This document shows, in pieces, positions 31,302-37,183 of a DNA stretch of 37,183 nucleotides. Made by a program: the position numbers and the translations under genes. The notes under the pieces were generated by a model. That model saw only the letters and a program-made list of their open reading frames with translations, was not told the DNA's origin and did not search any database. The stretch lies in assembly GCF_016612545.1 (NCBI RefSeq), contig NZ_JAENRY010000153.1:1-37183 (forward strand), written 5' to 3'. Each line of letters starts with the position of its first letter. The first letter of the stretch is position 1. The DNA is from Streptomyces sp. MBT65. Its GTDB lineage: Bacteria; Actinomycetota; Actinomycetes; Streptomycetales; Streptomycetaceae.

Positions 31302-32162
31302 TCAGGCCAGCCCCCGTCGCCCCACAGCCGGAGCCCGATACCCGGCAATCGACGCCACCATGTCCAACACCTGCCGGGTCTCCGCGACCTCATGCACCCG
31401 GTACACCTGCGCCCCCAGCCACGCCGACACGGCAGTCGTCGCAAGCGTCCCGACAACCCGCTCCTTGACCGGCTTGTCGAGCGTCTCGCCCACAAAGTCC
31501 TTGTTGGACAACGACACCAGCACCGGCCACCCCGTCTCCACCATCTCCCCCAGCCGCCGAGTCGCCTCCAGACTGTGCCGCGTGTTCTTCCCGAAGTCAT
31601 GCCCGGGATCGATCAACACCGACTCCCTGGGCACGCCCAGGGAAACGGCCCGCTCGGCGAGCCCCAGGGTCACCCGCAGAATGTCGGCCATGACGTCGTC
31701 GAACGTCACCCGGTGCGGCCGCGTACGCGGCTCCGCACCGCCCGCGTGCGTGCACACCAGCCCCACGCCGTATCGCGCGGCCACCTCCGCGAGCCGGGGA
31801 TCCACCCCGCCCCACGCGTCGTTCAGGAGGTCCGCGCCGGCCTCGCAGACGGCCTCGCCGACCTCGTGCCGCCAGGTGTCGACGCTGATGATCACGTCGG
31901 GGAAGCGCCGCCGCACCTCGGCCACGAAGCCGACGGTCCGCCGCGCCTCCTCCTCGGCGGTCACTTCCTCGCCGGGCCCGGCCTTGACCCCGCCGATGTC
32001 GATGATGGCGGCACCCTCGGCCACCGCCTGCTCCACGCGCGCGAGGGCGGGCTCGTCGCGGAACGTCGCCCCCTGGTCGTAGAAGGAGTCCGGGGTCCGG
32101 TTCACGATCGCCATGATCACCGGCTCGTGCGCGTCGAATTCACGCCTGCCCAGCCTGAGCAT
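31302..32162 (-). CDS. folP2: dihydropteroate synthase homologue, FolP2-type
   Basis: This is a TIM-barrel protein of the pterin-binding family (286 aa). It keeps the fold landmarks IMAIVNRTPDSF (N21, D25, S26), ISVDTWR, LLNDAWGG, LIDPGHDFGKNTRHS, SNKDFVGE and VYRVHEV. However, loop 1 has Arg22 in place of the usual Val, and the loop-2 motif GGxSTRPG is GGVKAGPG (57-64), so the pABA-side residues are absent. Mycobacterial FolP2, which sits at the same place in the conserved cluster, has been reported to lack synthase activity. Another function is therefore likely. ATG at 32162 has GAGAGG about 9 bases upstream; 32186 is an alternative. A TAGGGT -10-like element lies at 32208-32213. Confidence 0.87.
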   Translation of the reverse strand: MLRLGRREFDAHEPVIMAIVNRTPDSFYDQGATFRDEPALARVEQAVAEGAAIIDIGGVKAGPGEEVTAEEEARRTVGFVAEVRRRFPDVIISVDTWRHEVGEAVCEAGADLLNDAWGGVDPRLAEVAARYGVGLVCTHAGGAEPRTRPHRVTFDDVMADILRVTLGLAERAVSLGVPRESVLIDPGHDFGKNTRHSLEATRRLGEMVETGWPVLVSLSNKDFVGETLDKPVKERVVGTLATTAVSAWLGAQVYRVHEVAETRQVLDMVASIAGYRAPAVGRRGLA

Positions 32163-32297
32163 CCCCTGTGACCTCTCTTCGTACATACCGGTCTTCAGCC
32201 GCCTGTGACCCTAACTGTCAGCGTCGCATGGCACGATCGGACCCTGACACATTCGGCTTCGGCACGTCCGACATCGACGCCCGTGGAGACCCCAGCG

Positions 32298-32660
32298 ATG
32301 TTCATGTTCCTGTTCCTGGTCGTCGCGCTCGCCGTCGTGGTCGGCGCCGTGACGCTCTCGGTGATCGGCGGCGGCGACAACGCCCCGCTGCCCGACGTCG
32401 CGCCCGAGCGCCTCGACGACCCGCTGCCGGTGGACCGGCCGGTCCACCACGCCGACATCGAGACCCTGCGTTTCCCGCTCGCCGCGCGGGGCTACCGCAT
32501 GGCCGAGGTGGACGACGCGCTGAGCCGTATCGCCGCCGAACTCGCCGAGCGAGACGCCCGGATCGCCGACCTGGAGTCCGCGCTGGCGGGCGCCCAGGCC
32601 GGTGCGCAGGCCACTGCCAACGTCTCCATGCGGAAGCCGGCCGAAGGCGACCAGCAGTGA
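32298..32660 (+). CDS. small DivIVA-domain membrane protein
   Basis: This 120-aa protein has an N-terminal helix (MFMFLFLVVALAVVVGAVTLSVI) that anchors it in the membrane. A Pro/Asp-rich linker follows, then a DivIVA-type segment LRFPLAARGYRMAEVDDALSRIAAELAERD (about 53-82) running into a short coiled coil (to about 92) and a polar tail. DivIVA domains recognise curved membrane or assemble at poles and septa; this one is too short for a full DivIVA. The ATG at 32298 gives the expected membrane start, though the frame is open to 32205. Its stop overlaps the glycosylase start (GTGA). The spacer 32163-32297 holds the divergent promoters. Confidence 0.83.
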   Translation: MFMFLFLVVALAVVVGAVTLSVIGGGDNAPLPDVAPERLDDPLPVDRPVHHADIETLRFPLAARGYRMAEVDDALSRIAAELAERDARIADLESALAGAQAGAQATANVSMRKPAEGDQQ

Positions 32661-33238
32661 GCGAGGGCGCGGCCGTCGCCGGTCCGGACGGTGGCCTGCG
32701 CTGCCCCTGGGCGCTGTCCACGGAGGACTACGTCTCGTACCACGACGAGGAGTGGGGCCGCCCGGTCCACGGCGACGACGCCCTCTACGAGCGGCTCAGC
32801 CTGGAGGCCTTCCAGTCCGGCCTCTCCTGGATCACGATCCTGCGCCGCCGCGAGGGATTCCGGGCCGCGTTCGACGGCTTCAGCATCTCCAAGGTCGCCA
32901 CCTTCACGGACGCCGACCGCGAACGCCTGCTCCTCGACACGGGCATCATCCGCAACCGCCTCAAGATCGACGCGACGATGGCCAACGCGCGCGTGCTGGC
33001 CGACTGGGCGCCGGGCGAGCTCGACGAGTTCATCTGGTCCCACGCCCCGGCCCCGGGTCCGGCCCCGAAGAGACTCGGGGACGTCCCGGCGGTCACGGAG
33101 GAGTCGACGGCCCTGTCGAAGGCCCTCAAGAAGCGGGGCCTGAAATTCGTCGGCCCGACGACGGCGTACGCACTGATGCAGGCGTGCGGACTGGTGAACG
33201 ACCACCTGGAGACGTGCGTCGCCAGAAGCGCCCCCTGA
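32657..33238 (+). CDS. tag: DNA-3-methyladenine glycosylase I
   Basis: This base-excision repair enzyme (193 aa) removes 3-methyladenine. The zinc-snap ligands match Escherichia coli Tag: Cys16 (RCPW), His29 (SYHD), and His183 with Cys187 (DHLETC). The base-binding pocket residues Glu50 and Trp58 in LEAFQSGLSW are also present, as is the helix-hairpin-helix-like KKRGLKFVGPTT. GTG at 32657 overlaps the stop of the DivIVA-domain gene. The stop codon lies within a terminator hairpin loop. The M. tuberculosis tagA gene lies in the equivalent cluster. Confidence 0.95.
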   Translation: MSEGAAVAGPDGGLRCPWALSTEDYVSYHDEEWGRPVHGDDALYERLSLEAFQSGLSWITILRRREGFRAAFDGFSISKVATFTDADRERLLLDTGIIRNRLKIDATMANARVLADWAPGELDEFIWSHAPAPGPAPKRLGDVPAVTEESTALSKALKKRGLKFVGPTTAYALMQACGLVNDHLETCVARSAP

Positions 33239-33245
33239 GGGGCGC
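33228..33245. terminator. short terminator overlapping the tag stop codon
   Basis: A perfect 7-bp stem GCGCCCC/GGGGCGC (33228-33234 with 33239-33245) has a CTGA loop containing the TGA stop. It lies between convergent genes. Confidence 0.6.
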
Positions 33246-33256
33246 CCGGCGGGTGC

Positions 33257-34060
33257 CTACCGACCCAGATACTTCGGCGTCTCCTTGTTGACGAAGGCCT
33301 CCACGGCGATCGCGTGGTCCTCCGACGCGCCCGCCCGGGCCTGGAGTTCGTCTTCTTTCTCCAGCGTCTCCTCAAGGGTGTGGGAGAGGCCGTACGCAAC
33401 CGACTCCTTCAGCGCCGCGTACGCCACCGTCGGCCCCTCGGCCAACGCCCGCGCGACCTGCTCGGCCTGTGCGTGCAACTCCGCCGCGGGGACGAGGCGG
33501 TTGGCGATCCCCAGGTCGTACGCGTCCTGCGCCGTGATCGTGCGCGGGAACAGCAGCAGGTCGGCGGCGCGGCCCGGTCCGACGACGCGGGGCAGCGTCC
33601 AGGAGATGCCGGAGTCCGCGGTCAGCGCGACCCCGGCGAAGGACGTGTTGAAGCCGGCCGTGTCCGCCACGACCCGGTAGTCCGCCGCCAGAGCGAGCCC
33701 GAAACCGGCGCCCGCCGCCACCCCGTTGACCCCGGCGACCACGGGCTTCGCCATCCCGGCCAGCGCCCGCACGATGGGGTTGTAGTGCTCCTTGACCGTG
33801 GTCATGGTGGCCCCGGTCCCGGCCTTGCGGTCGGACTCCAGCAGCGTGATGTGCTCCTTGAGGTCCTGGCCCACGCAGAACGCCCGCTCCCCGGCCGCGG
33901 TCAGCAGCACGGCCCGTACGGCGTCGTCGGCCGCCGCGGCCTGTACCGCGTCACGGAGGGCGACCTTGGTCGCGATGTTCAGCGCGTTCATCGCCTCGGG
34001 GCGGTTCAGCGTGATCGTCGCGAGTCCGTCGCTCACCTCGTAGAGCACGGTGTCGGCCAT
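33257..34060 (-). CDS. enoyl-CoA hydratase/isomerase family protein
   Basis: This is a crotonase-fold protein (267 aa) that acts on acyl-CoA thioesters in fatty-acid or aromatic degradation. The CoA and oxyanion segments are visible: TITLNRPEAMNALN, then AFCVGQDLKEH, then KPVVAGVNGVAAGAGFGLALAADYRV. Ser/Thr-rich SFAGVALTADSGISWTLPR follows, where hydratases often carry the second catalytic Glu and this sequence has Asp instead. It therefore may be a PaaG-like isomerase and not a classic hydratase. ATG at 34060 has GGAGGGG 8 bases upstream. A perfect palindrome at 34092-34107 in its promoter zone suggests TetR-type control. Confidence 0.9.
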   Translation of the reverse strand: MADTVLYEVSDGLATITLNRPEAMNALNIATKVALRDAVQAAAADDAVRAVLLTAAGERAFCVGQDLKEHITLLESDRKAGTGATMTTVKEHYNPIVRALAGMAKPVVAGVNGVAAGAGFGLALAADYRVVADTAGFNTSFAGVALTADSGISWTLPRVVGPGRAADLLLFPRTITAQDAYDLGIANRLVPAAELHAQAEQVARALAEGPTVAYAALKESVAYGLSHTLEETLEKEDELQARAGASEDHAIAVEAFVNKETPKYLGR

Positions 34061-34091
34061 GGTGTGTCCCCTCCGGAGTCCGCGGCTCGGG

Positions 34092-34107
34092 CGTACCGGT
34101 CGGTACG
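34092..34107. promoter_or_regulatory. candidate TetR-type operator upstream of the enoyl-CoA hydratase gene
   Basis: CGTACCGGTCGGTACG is a 7-bp-arm palindrome with a 2-base centre, 32 bases before the start codon. ACCGGTCGGT-like palindromes are familiar TetR-family sites near acyl-CoA genes. The regulator is not in the window. Confidence 0.4.
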
Positions 34108-34141
34108 GCCCGGTTACGTAGGACAGCATGGCGGAGATCAC

Positions 34142-34436
34142 CGTCCGCGCACCGGACCGGACGTGTGACCTGCGTCAAAGAATTCCGGTGCGGATCGGGT
34201 CGGCCGAGGTCGGCGCGGCGGCGAAGTATCGCAGTCGCATCGGCGAATTGAGTGGTTTTGCTCGCGCGCGTTGCGCAAGCGATGCCGACTGATGTTGGTC
34301 ATCGGGTCCTGAGATGCGGGATAATGGCTTGGAAGCAATGTGTTCGATGCCGGTGACGCGTGTCTCATTAGGGGCCGCGCGTGCCCTCCATGGGGCCGTC
34401 GGCGACGATGAGCTGGTTTCAGGAAGGGGAACGAGC
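34142..34436. promoter_or_regulatory. intergenic region with candidate promoter of the DUF3117 gene
   Basis: It is less GC-rich than its surroundings. TTGGTC (34295-34300), a 19-bp spacer and GATAAT (34320-34325) form a possible promoter, leaving a leader of about 105 bases. A second candidate is TTCGAT-N17-CATTAG (34343-34371). No gene was recognised. Confidence 0.35.
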
Positions 34437-34604
34437 ATGGCGGCCATGAAGCCGCGGACGGGCGATGGCCCGCTCGAGGTGACCAAGGAGGGGCGGGGCA
34501 TCGTCATGCGCGTTCCGCTCGAAGGCGGCGGTCGGCTCGTCGTCGAGCTGACCCCTGACGAGGCCGACGCGCTGGGCGACGCCCTCAAGAAGGTCGTCGG
34601 CTGA
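34437..34604 (+). CDS. DUF3117 domain-containing small protein
   Basis: This is a 55-residue protein. MAAMKPRTGDGPLEVTKEGR, then IVMRVPLEGGGRLVVELTPDEA, then LGDALKKVVG is the complete DUF3117 pattern: an N-terminal extended part, a beta hairpin and a C-terminal helix. The family is actinobacterial and equivalent to M. tuberculosis Rv1211; its function is unknown. ATG at 34437 follows AGGAAGGGG. The open frame begins at 34314 but the upstream part has no family similarity. It is monocistronic, with a terminator 32 bases after the stop. Confidence 0.93.
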   Translation: MAAMKPRTGDGPLEVTKEGRGIVMRVPLEGGGRLVVELTPDEADALGDALKKVVG

Positions 34605-34635
34605 CGCGGCGGAACGCGACCATACCCCTTCAGCC

Positions 34636-34663
34636 ACCCCGGCACCCGAGACGGTGCCGGGGT
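34636..34663. terminator. terminator after the DUF3117 gene
   Basis: A perfect 11-bp stem (34636-34646 with 34653-34663) has a 6-base loop, followed by a pyrimidine-rich stretch. Confidence 0.8.
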
Positions 34664-34894
34664 CGCTGCTTTCCGGGGGTTCTACGGGGTTCTACGGACT
34701 GTGGAGGCCCTGGCCGGCGGAACAACACGCCGCAGTCACGGGGCCCGGTGCGCACACCTGCGGCGCTGTCGTCACCGACGCTCCGCCCGCGGCGGCGGCC
34801 CCGATGCCAACGTCTGCGGCCGCACGCGCCACGCCCCGCCCGCCGGCGCCCATCGGACACCGCCGATGTCCCGCGACCTGATCCGCCGGAGGCC
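34664..34894. other. 231-bp gap without a recognised gene
   Basis: Both strands carry short open frames with ordinary GC at third positions (for example 34654-34881 forward and 34692-34913 reverse). Neither has a ribosome site or any family resemblance. A direct repeat ggttctacgg occurs twice at 34679-34698. Confidence 0.4.
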
Positions 34895-35527
34895 TCAGCG
34901 CTTGACCGCGCACAGCAGCCCGTCGCCCACCGGGAGCAGGGACGGCACCAGATCCGGGCTCTCGCGCACGGCGCGCAGCAGCTCGCGCAGCCGGAGGACT
35001 TCGGTGGGCTGGGGGCTCGAGTCGACGGTCCGGCCGTTCGCGAAGACGCCCTCGAAGACCACCAGGCCACCCGTACGCAGCAGGCGCAACGATTCAGCGA
35101 GATAGTCCAGGAATTCCAGGCGGTCGCCGTCGCAGAACACCAGGTCGTAGCCGGCGTCCGCGAGCCGGGGCAGGACGTCCAGGGCGCGGCCCGGGATGAA
35201 GCGGGCCCGGTTGCTGGCGAAGCCGCAGGCGCGGAAGGCCTGGCGGGCGAACTGCTGGTGGTCCGGCTCCGGGTCGACGGTGGTCAGTACCCCGTCCGGC
35301 CGCATGCCGTACAGAAGATGCATTCCGGAGACGCCGGTCCCGGTGCCGATCTCCGCCACCGCCTTCGCGTCCACGGTGGCGGCGAGCATCCGCAGCGCGG
35401 CGCCCGTGCCGGGCGACACCGAGCGCAGCCCTGCCTCGCGGGCCCGGTCACGGGCCCAGCGCAGTGCTTCGTCCTCGGCGACATAGGCGTCGGCGAACGC
35501 CCAGCTCGTCTGCCGGTTGCCGGTAAT
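34895..35527 (-). CDS. SAM-dependent O-methyltransferase (family 3, Rv1220c-like), ATT start
   Basis: This is a 210-aa methyltransferase. The SAM-binding core is AVAEIGTGTGVSGMHLLYGM, then LTTVDPEP, then FIPGRALDVLPRLADAGYDLVFCDGDR. The C-terminal sheet is GGLVVFEGVFANGR to GDGLLCAVKR. The family N-terminus NRQTSWAFADAYVAEDEALRWARDRA is encoded upstream of the first GTG (35419), so the truncated 174-aa form is unlikely. In frame back to a TAA near 35600 there is no ATG, GTG or TTG. An ATT at 35525-35527 lies 6 bases after AGGAG and is the best start. The substrate is unknown. It is divergent from the sigma-factor gene, as in M. tuberculosis. Confidence 0.85.
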   Translation of the reverse strand: MTGNRQTSWAFADAYVAEDEALRWARDRAREAGLRSVSPGTGAALRMLAATVDAKAVAEIGTGTGVSGMHLLYGMRPDGVLTTVDPEPDHQQFARQAFRACGFASNRARFIPGRALDVLPRLADAGYDLVFCDGDRLEFLDYLAESLRLLRTGGLVVFEGVFANGRTVDSSPQPTEVLRLRELLRAVRESPDLVPSLLPVGDGLLCAVKR

Positions 35528-35579
35528 GACCCTCTCCTGTCCCCGTGGTTGCCTGGGCGTGACTGTATCCGTTGGTGCC

Positions 35580-35608
35580 GGGAACCTGCTGATGGGACCG
35601 GGCGTTTA
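35580..35608 (+). promoter_or_regulatory. ECF-type promoter upstream of the sigma-factor gene
   Basis: GGGAAC (35580-35585), a 17-bp spacer and CGTTT (35603-35607) match the GGAAC/CGTT pattern read by RpoE/SigE-type ECF factors. This suggests autoregulation. About 180 bases of leader follow before the chosen start, containing GGGGGAGGA-ATG at 35620 (a 38-codon open frame). Confidence 0.55.
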
Positions 35609-35791
35609 GAGGGGGAGGAATGCACTGGGGGACGCGGCCGGAGGGAAGAGCGGGGGATGAGGATGGATCAGTACGTCGGGCAGCGGCCCGAGCAGGAGCA
35701 GGACCGTCGGCGCACGCGACCGCCAGGTCGGTATGAGCGTGTATCAAATTCTCGTAAAACCGCTTATCCGGAGCTAACGGGCGAGGTGGCT

Positions 35792-36565
35792 ATGGTAGGG
35801 GCTCCACTGGACACCACCAGAGCCGACAGGGGAGGTGCGGCTGTACCTGTGGATCGGGGAGGAGTGCTCCGGCGCTTTCTCGGATCGGCGGGCAGGCCGA
35901 AATCCGTGAACGACACCGCTGCTGACCACAGCCACGCCGCTGACCATGCCCAGACCGCGACCTTCTCCACCGACGCGGACGGGCAGGCGTGGACTCCGCC
36001 CACCTGGGAGGAGATCGTCAGCACCCACAGTGGCCGTGTGTACCGGCTCGCGTACCGCCTGACGGGGAACCAGCACGACGCCGAGGACCTCACACAGGAG
36101 GTCTTCGTCCGGGTCTTCCGTTCGCTGTCGACGTACACGCCCGGCACCTTCGAGGGCTGGCTGCACCGCATCACCACCAACCTCTTCCTGGACATGGTCC
36201 GCCGCAAGCAGCGCATCCGTTTCGACGCGCTGGGGGAGGACGCGGCCGAGCGACTGCCCAGCCGCGAGCCGTCGCCCCAGCAGGTCTTCAACGACGCGCA
36301 CTTCGACGCGGACGTCCAGCAGGCCCTGGACACCCTCGCCCCGGAGTTCCGGGCGGCGGTCGTCCTGTGCGACATCGAGGGCCTCTCCTACGAGGAGATC
36401 GCCGCGACCCTGGGCGTCAAGCTCGGCACGGTCCGCTCGCGGATCCACCGAGGCCGCTCCCAGCTCCGCAAGGCCCTCGCGCACCGCTCGCCGGAAGCAC
36501 GGGCCGAGCGTCGTTCCTTCGTGGCGCGTGTGCCCGCGCTGGGGGGAGGGGGCGCGACCGCGTGA
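35792..36565 (+). CDS. ECF RNA polymerase sigma factor (mycobacterial SigE-like, RpoE family)
   Basis: This is a 257-aa ECF factor. An unstructured N-terminal extension of about 68 residues precedes sigma region 2 (about 72-140: WEEIVSTHSGRVYRLAYRLTG, then DAEDLTQEVFVRVFRSL, then FEGWLHRITTNLFLDMVRRK). Region 4 follows (about 172-228: EFRAAVVLCDIEGLSYEEIA, then LGVKLGTVRSRIHRGRSQLR). ATG at 35792 with GAGG upstream is chosen from memory of orthologues. In-frame ATGs at 35657 and 35663 would add about 43-45 residues. Its stop overlaps the anti-sigma start (GTGA). It is the counterpart of M. tuberculosis SigE, not of the factor called SigE in S. coelicolor, so no symbol is given. Confidence 0.9.
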   Translation: MVGAPLDTTRADRGGAAVPVDRGGVLRRFLGSAGRPKSVNDTAADHSHAADHAQTATFSTDADGQAWTPPTWEEIVSTHSGRVYRLAYRLTGNQHDAEDLTQEVFVRVFRSLSTYTPGTFEGWLHRITTNLFLDMVRRKQRIRFDALGEDAAERLPSREPSPQQVFNDAHFDADVQQALDTLAPEFRAAVVLCDIEGLSYEEIAATLGVKLGTVRSRIHRGRSQLRKALAHRSPEARAERRSFVARVPALGGGGATA

Positions 36566-37183
36566 GTGGATCACGTCCTACGCCTGCGGAGCAGCACCTG
36601 GGAGACCGACTTTCCGCCCTGGTGGACGGGGAGCTCGGTCATGAGTCGCGCGAGCGTGTCCTGGCGCATCTGGCCACCTGCACGAAGTGCAAGGCCGAGG
36701 CCGACGCGCAGCGCCGACTGAAGAACGTGTTCGCGGAAATGGCCCCGCCACCGCCCTCCGAGAGCTTCCTGGCCCGTCTGCAGGGGCTCCCCGGGGGAGG
36801 CGGTGACATGGACGGCGAGGAGCCGCCCGGCGGGGGACTGTTCGCCGCCGGGATCGGTGTCTTCGGCGTCAAAAGAGACGGCCCGCTCGACGCGTTCGAG
36901 TTCGGCTACGTCCCGGCGGGCCCGCACGCGGCCAATGCCCTGACCCCGTCGGCTCCCTCCCTTCCCTCCCGGTCCGCCCGCGAGGGCTTCCGTATCCATG
37001 ACGTCAGCCGGCACGACGCCGACCGCTCCGCCTCGCGCGGGATGCGGTTCGCCTTCGTCGCCGCCGGAGCGGTCTCCCTGGCCGCGATCGCCCTGGGCGG
37101 GGTGGCCACGGTCGCACCGGGCGACACGGCCGCCGAGGCGCGCGGCGGTACGGGTGTGACACCGGCGCGTACGCAGGGCGCGG
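36562..37183 (+). CDS. anti-sigma factor with HxxxCxxC zinc-binding domain (partial, cut by window edge)
   Basis: This is an RseA-like partner of the ECF factor (207 codons visible). It starts GTG at 36562, overlapping the sigma stop. The N-terminal ZAS domain shows LVDGEL, then HLATCTKCK with His36, Cys40 and Cys43, the zinc motif that binds sigma in many actinobacterial anti-sigma factors. A Pro/Gly-rich linker with a conserved-looking GIGVFGVKRDGP patch follows. A hydrophobic segment (about 165-190, FAFVAAGAVSLAAIALGGVA) is a probable transmembrane helix, and the distal part would be extracytoplasmic. M. tuberculosis Rv1222 is the positional counterpart. Confidence 0.88.
   Translation, partial: MSGSRPTPAEQHLGDRLSALVDGELGHESRERVLAHLATCTKCKAEADAQRRLKNVFAEMAPPPPSESFLARLQGLPGGGGDMDGEEPPGGGLFAAGIGVFGVKRDGPLDAFEFGYVPAGPHAANALTPSAPSLPSRSAREGFRIHDVSRHDADRSASRGMRFAFVAAGAVSLAAIALGGVATVAPGDTAAEARGGTGVTPARTQGA

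Noticed and set aside
31302..32162. Straightforward annotation as the essential dihydropteroate synthase FolP1
   Set aside because: The GGxSTRPG and NVTPDSF signatures are altered and the neighbourhood is that of FolP2.
34664..34894. Short ORFs on both strands in the gap between the DUF3117 and O-methyltransferase genes
   Set aside because: Overlapping frames on both strands have equal codon bias, no ribosome sites and no recognisable sequence.
34895..35419. 174-aa O-methyltransferase starting at the GTG at 35419
   Set aside because: It would remove about 36 residues that match the family N-terminus, and no ribosome site precedes this GTG.
13002..37183. Biosynthetic gene cluster or mobile island
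   Set aside because: The ABC exporters, regulators and methyltransferase are isolated among conserved core genes. There are no synthases, integrases, att repeats or shifts in base composition over a broad region.

Overview
The window looks like chromosomal core DNA of a Streptomyces or a close relative. GC is very high, third codon positions are nearly all G or C, GTG/TTG starts and 4-bp ATGA/GTGA overlaps are common, there is a mycothiol gene (mshB), and intergenic sequences resemble repeats scattered through Streptomyces genomes. I see no phage, plasmid, IS element, CRISPR array, tRNA or rRNA.

Left part (1-10.5 kb): two complete-looking oligopeptide/dipeptide ABC importers diverge from one 351-bp intergenic region. 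The leftward system (binding protein, two permeases, ATPase cut by the window edge) has a binding protein with a Sec signal and a C-terminal membrane anchor. The rightward one (lipoprotein, two permeases, two ATPases) is a standard five-gene operon. It meets a convergent S9-family peptidase (10.7-12.8 kb) at a strong bidirectional terminator, so peptide uptake and peptide hydrolysis lie side by side.

Middle (13-29 kb): a 64-aa membrane protein; a leftward efflux operon (ABC ATPase, ABC-2 permease, MerR regulator) with a MerR-like operator and a perfect hairpin at the predicted 5' end of its mRNA; rightward mshB (apparently leaderless), a four-helix DUF6113-like membrane protein and a large membrane-anchored peptidoglycan-binding protein with a collagen-like cytoplasmic half; then an ABC-2 transporter translationally coupled to a DesK/DesR-like two-component system. 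Convergent to that are a SirB1-like protein and a GNAT acetyltransferase. Divergent from them are a 7Fe ferredoxin and the DapC aminotransferase, followed by two leftward exported or anchored proteins.

Right part (29-37 kb): dapE, a LOG-family (TIGR00730) protein, a FolP2-type dihydropteroate-synthase homologue, a DivIVA-domain membrane protein, 3-methyladenine DNA glycosylase I, an enoyl-CoA hydratase, a DUF3117 protein, an O-methyltransferase, and an ECF sigma factor coupled to a zinc-finger anti-sigma factor cut by the right edge. From memory, this order matches the Mycobacterium tuberculosis Rv1201c-Rv1222 block (dapE, LOG, folP2, tagA, DUF3117, O-methyltransferase, sigE, rseA), so it is an ancient actinobacterial neighbourhood.

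The most notable observations are: a Streptomyces-type mobile palindromic repeat apparently inserted in frame in the acetyltransferase gene; a FolP2 lacking the usual DHPS signature loops; an O-methyltransferase whose only plausible full-length start is ATT; a tandem 16-bp repeat array that runs into an ATGACA-N2-TGTCAT palindrome upstream of the two-component-linked transporter; a collagen-like wall protein; a GGGAAC-N17-CGTTT ECF promoter upstream of the sigma gene; and a 58-bp near-perfect palindrome at the very first base, which may be an assembly fold-back. No wholly new multi-gene system was recognised. Function calls rest on motifs and remembered family architecture, not on searches.
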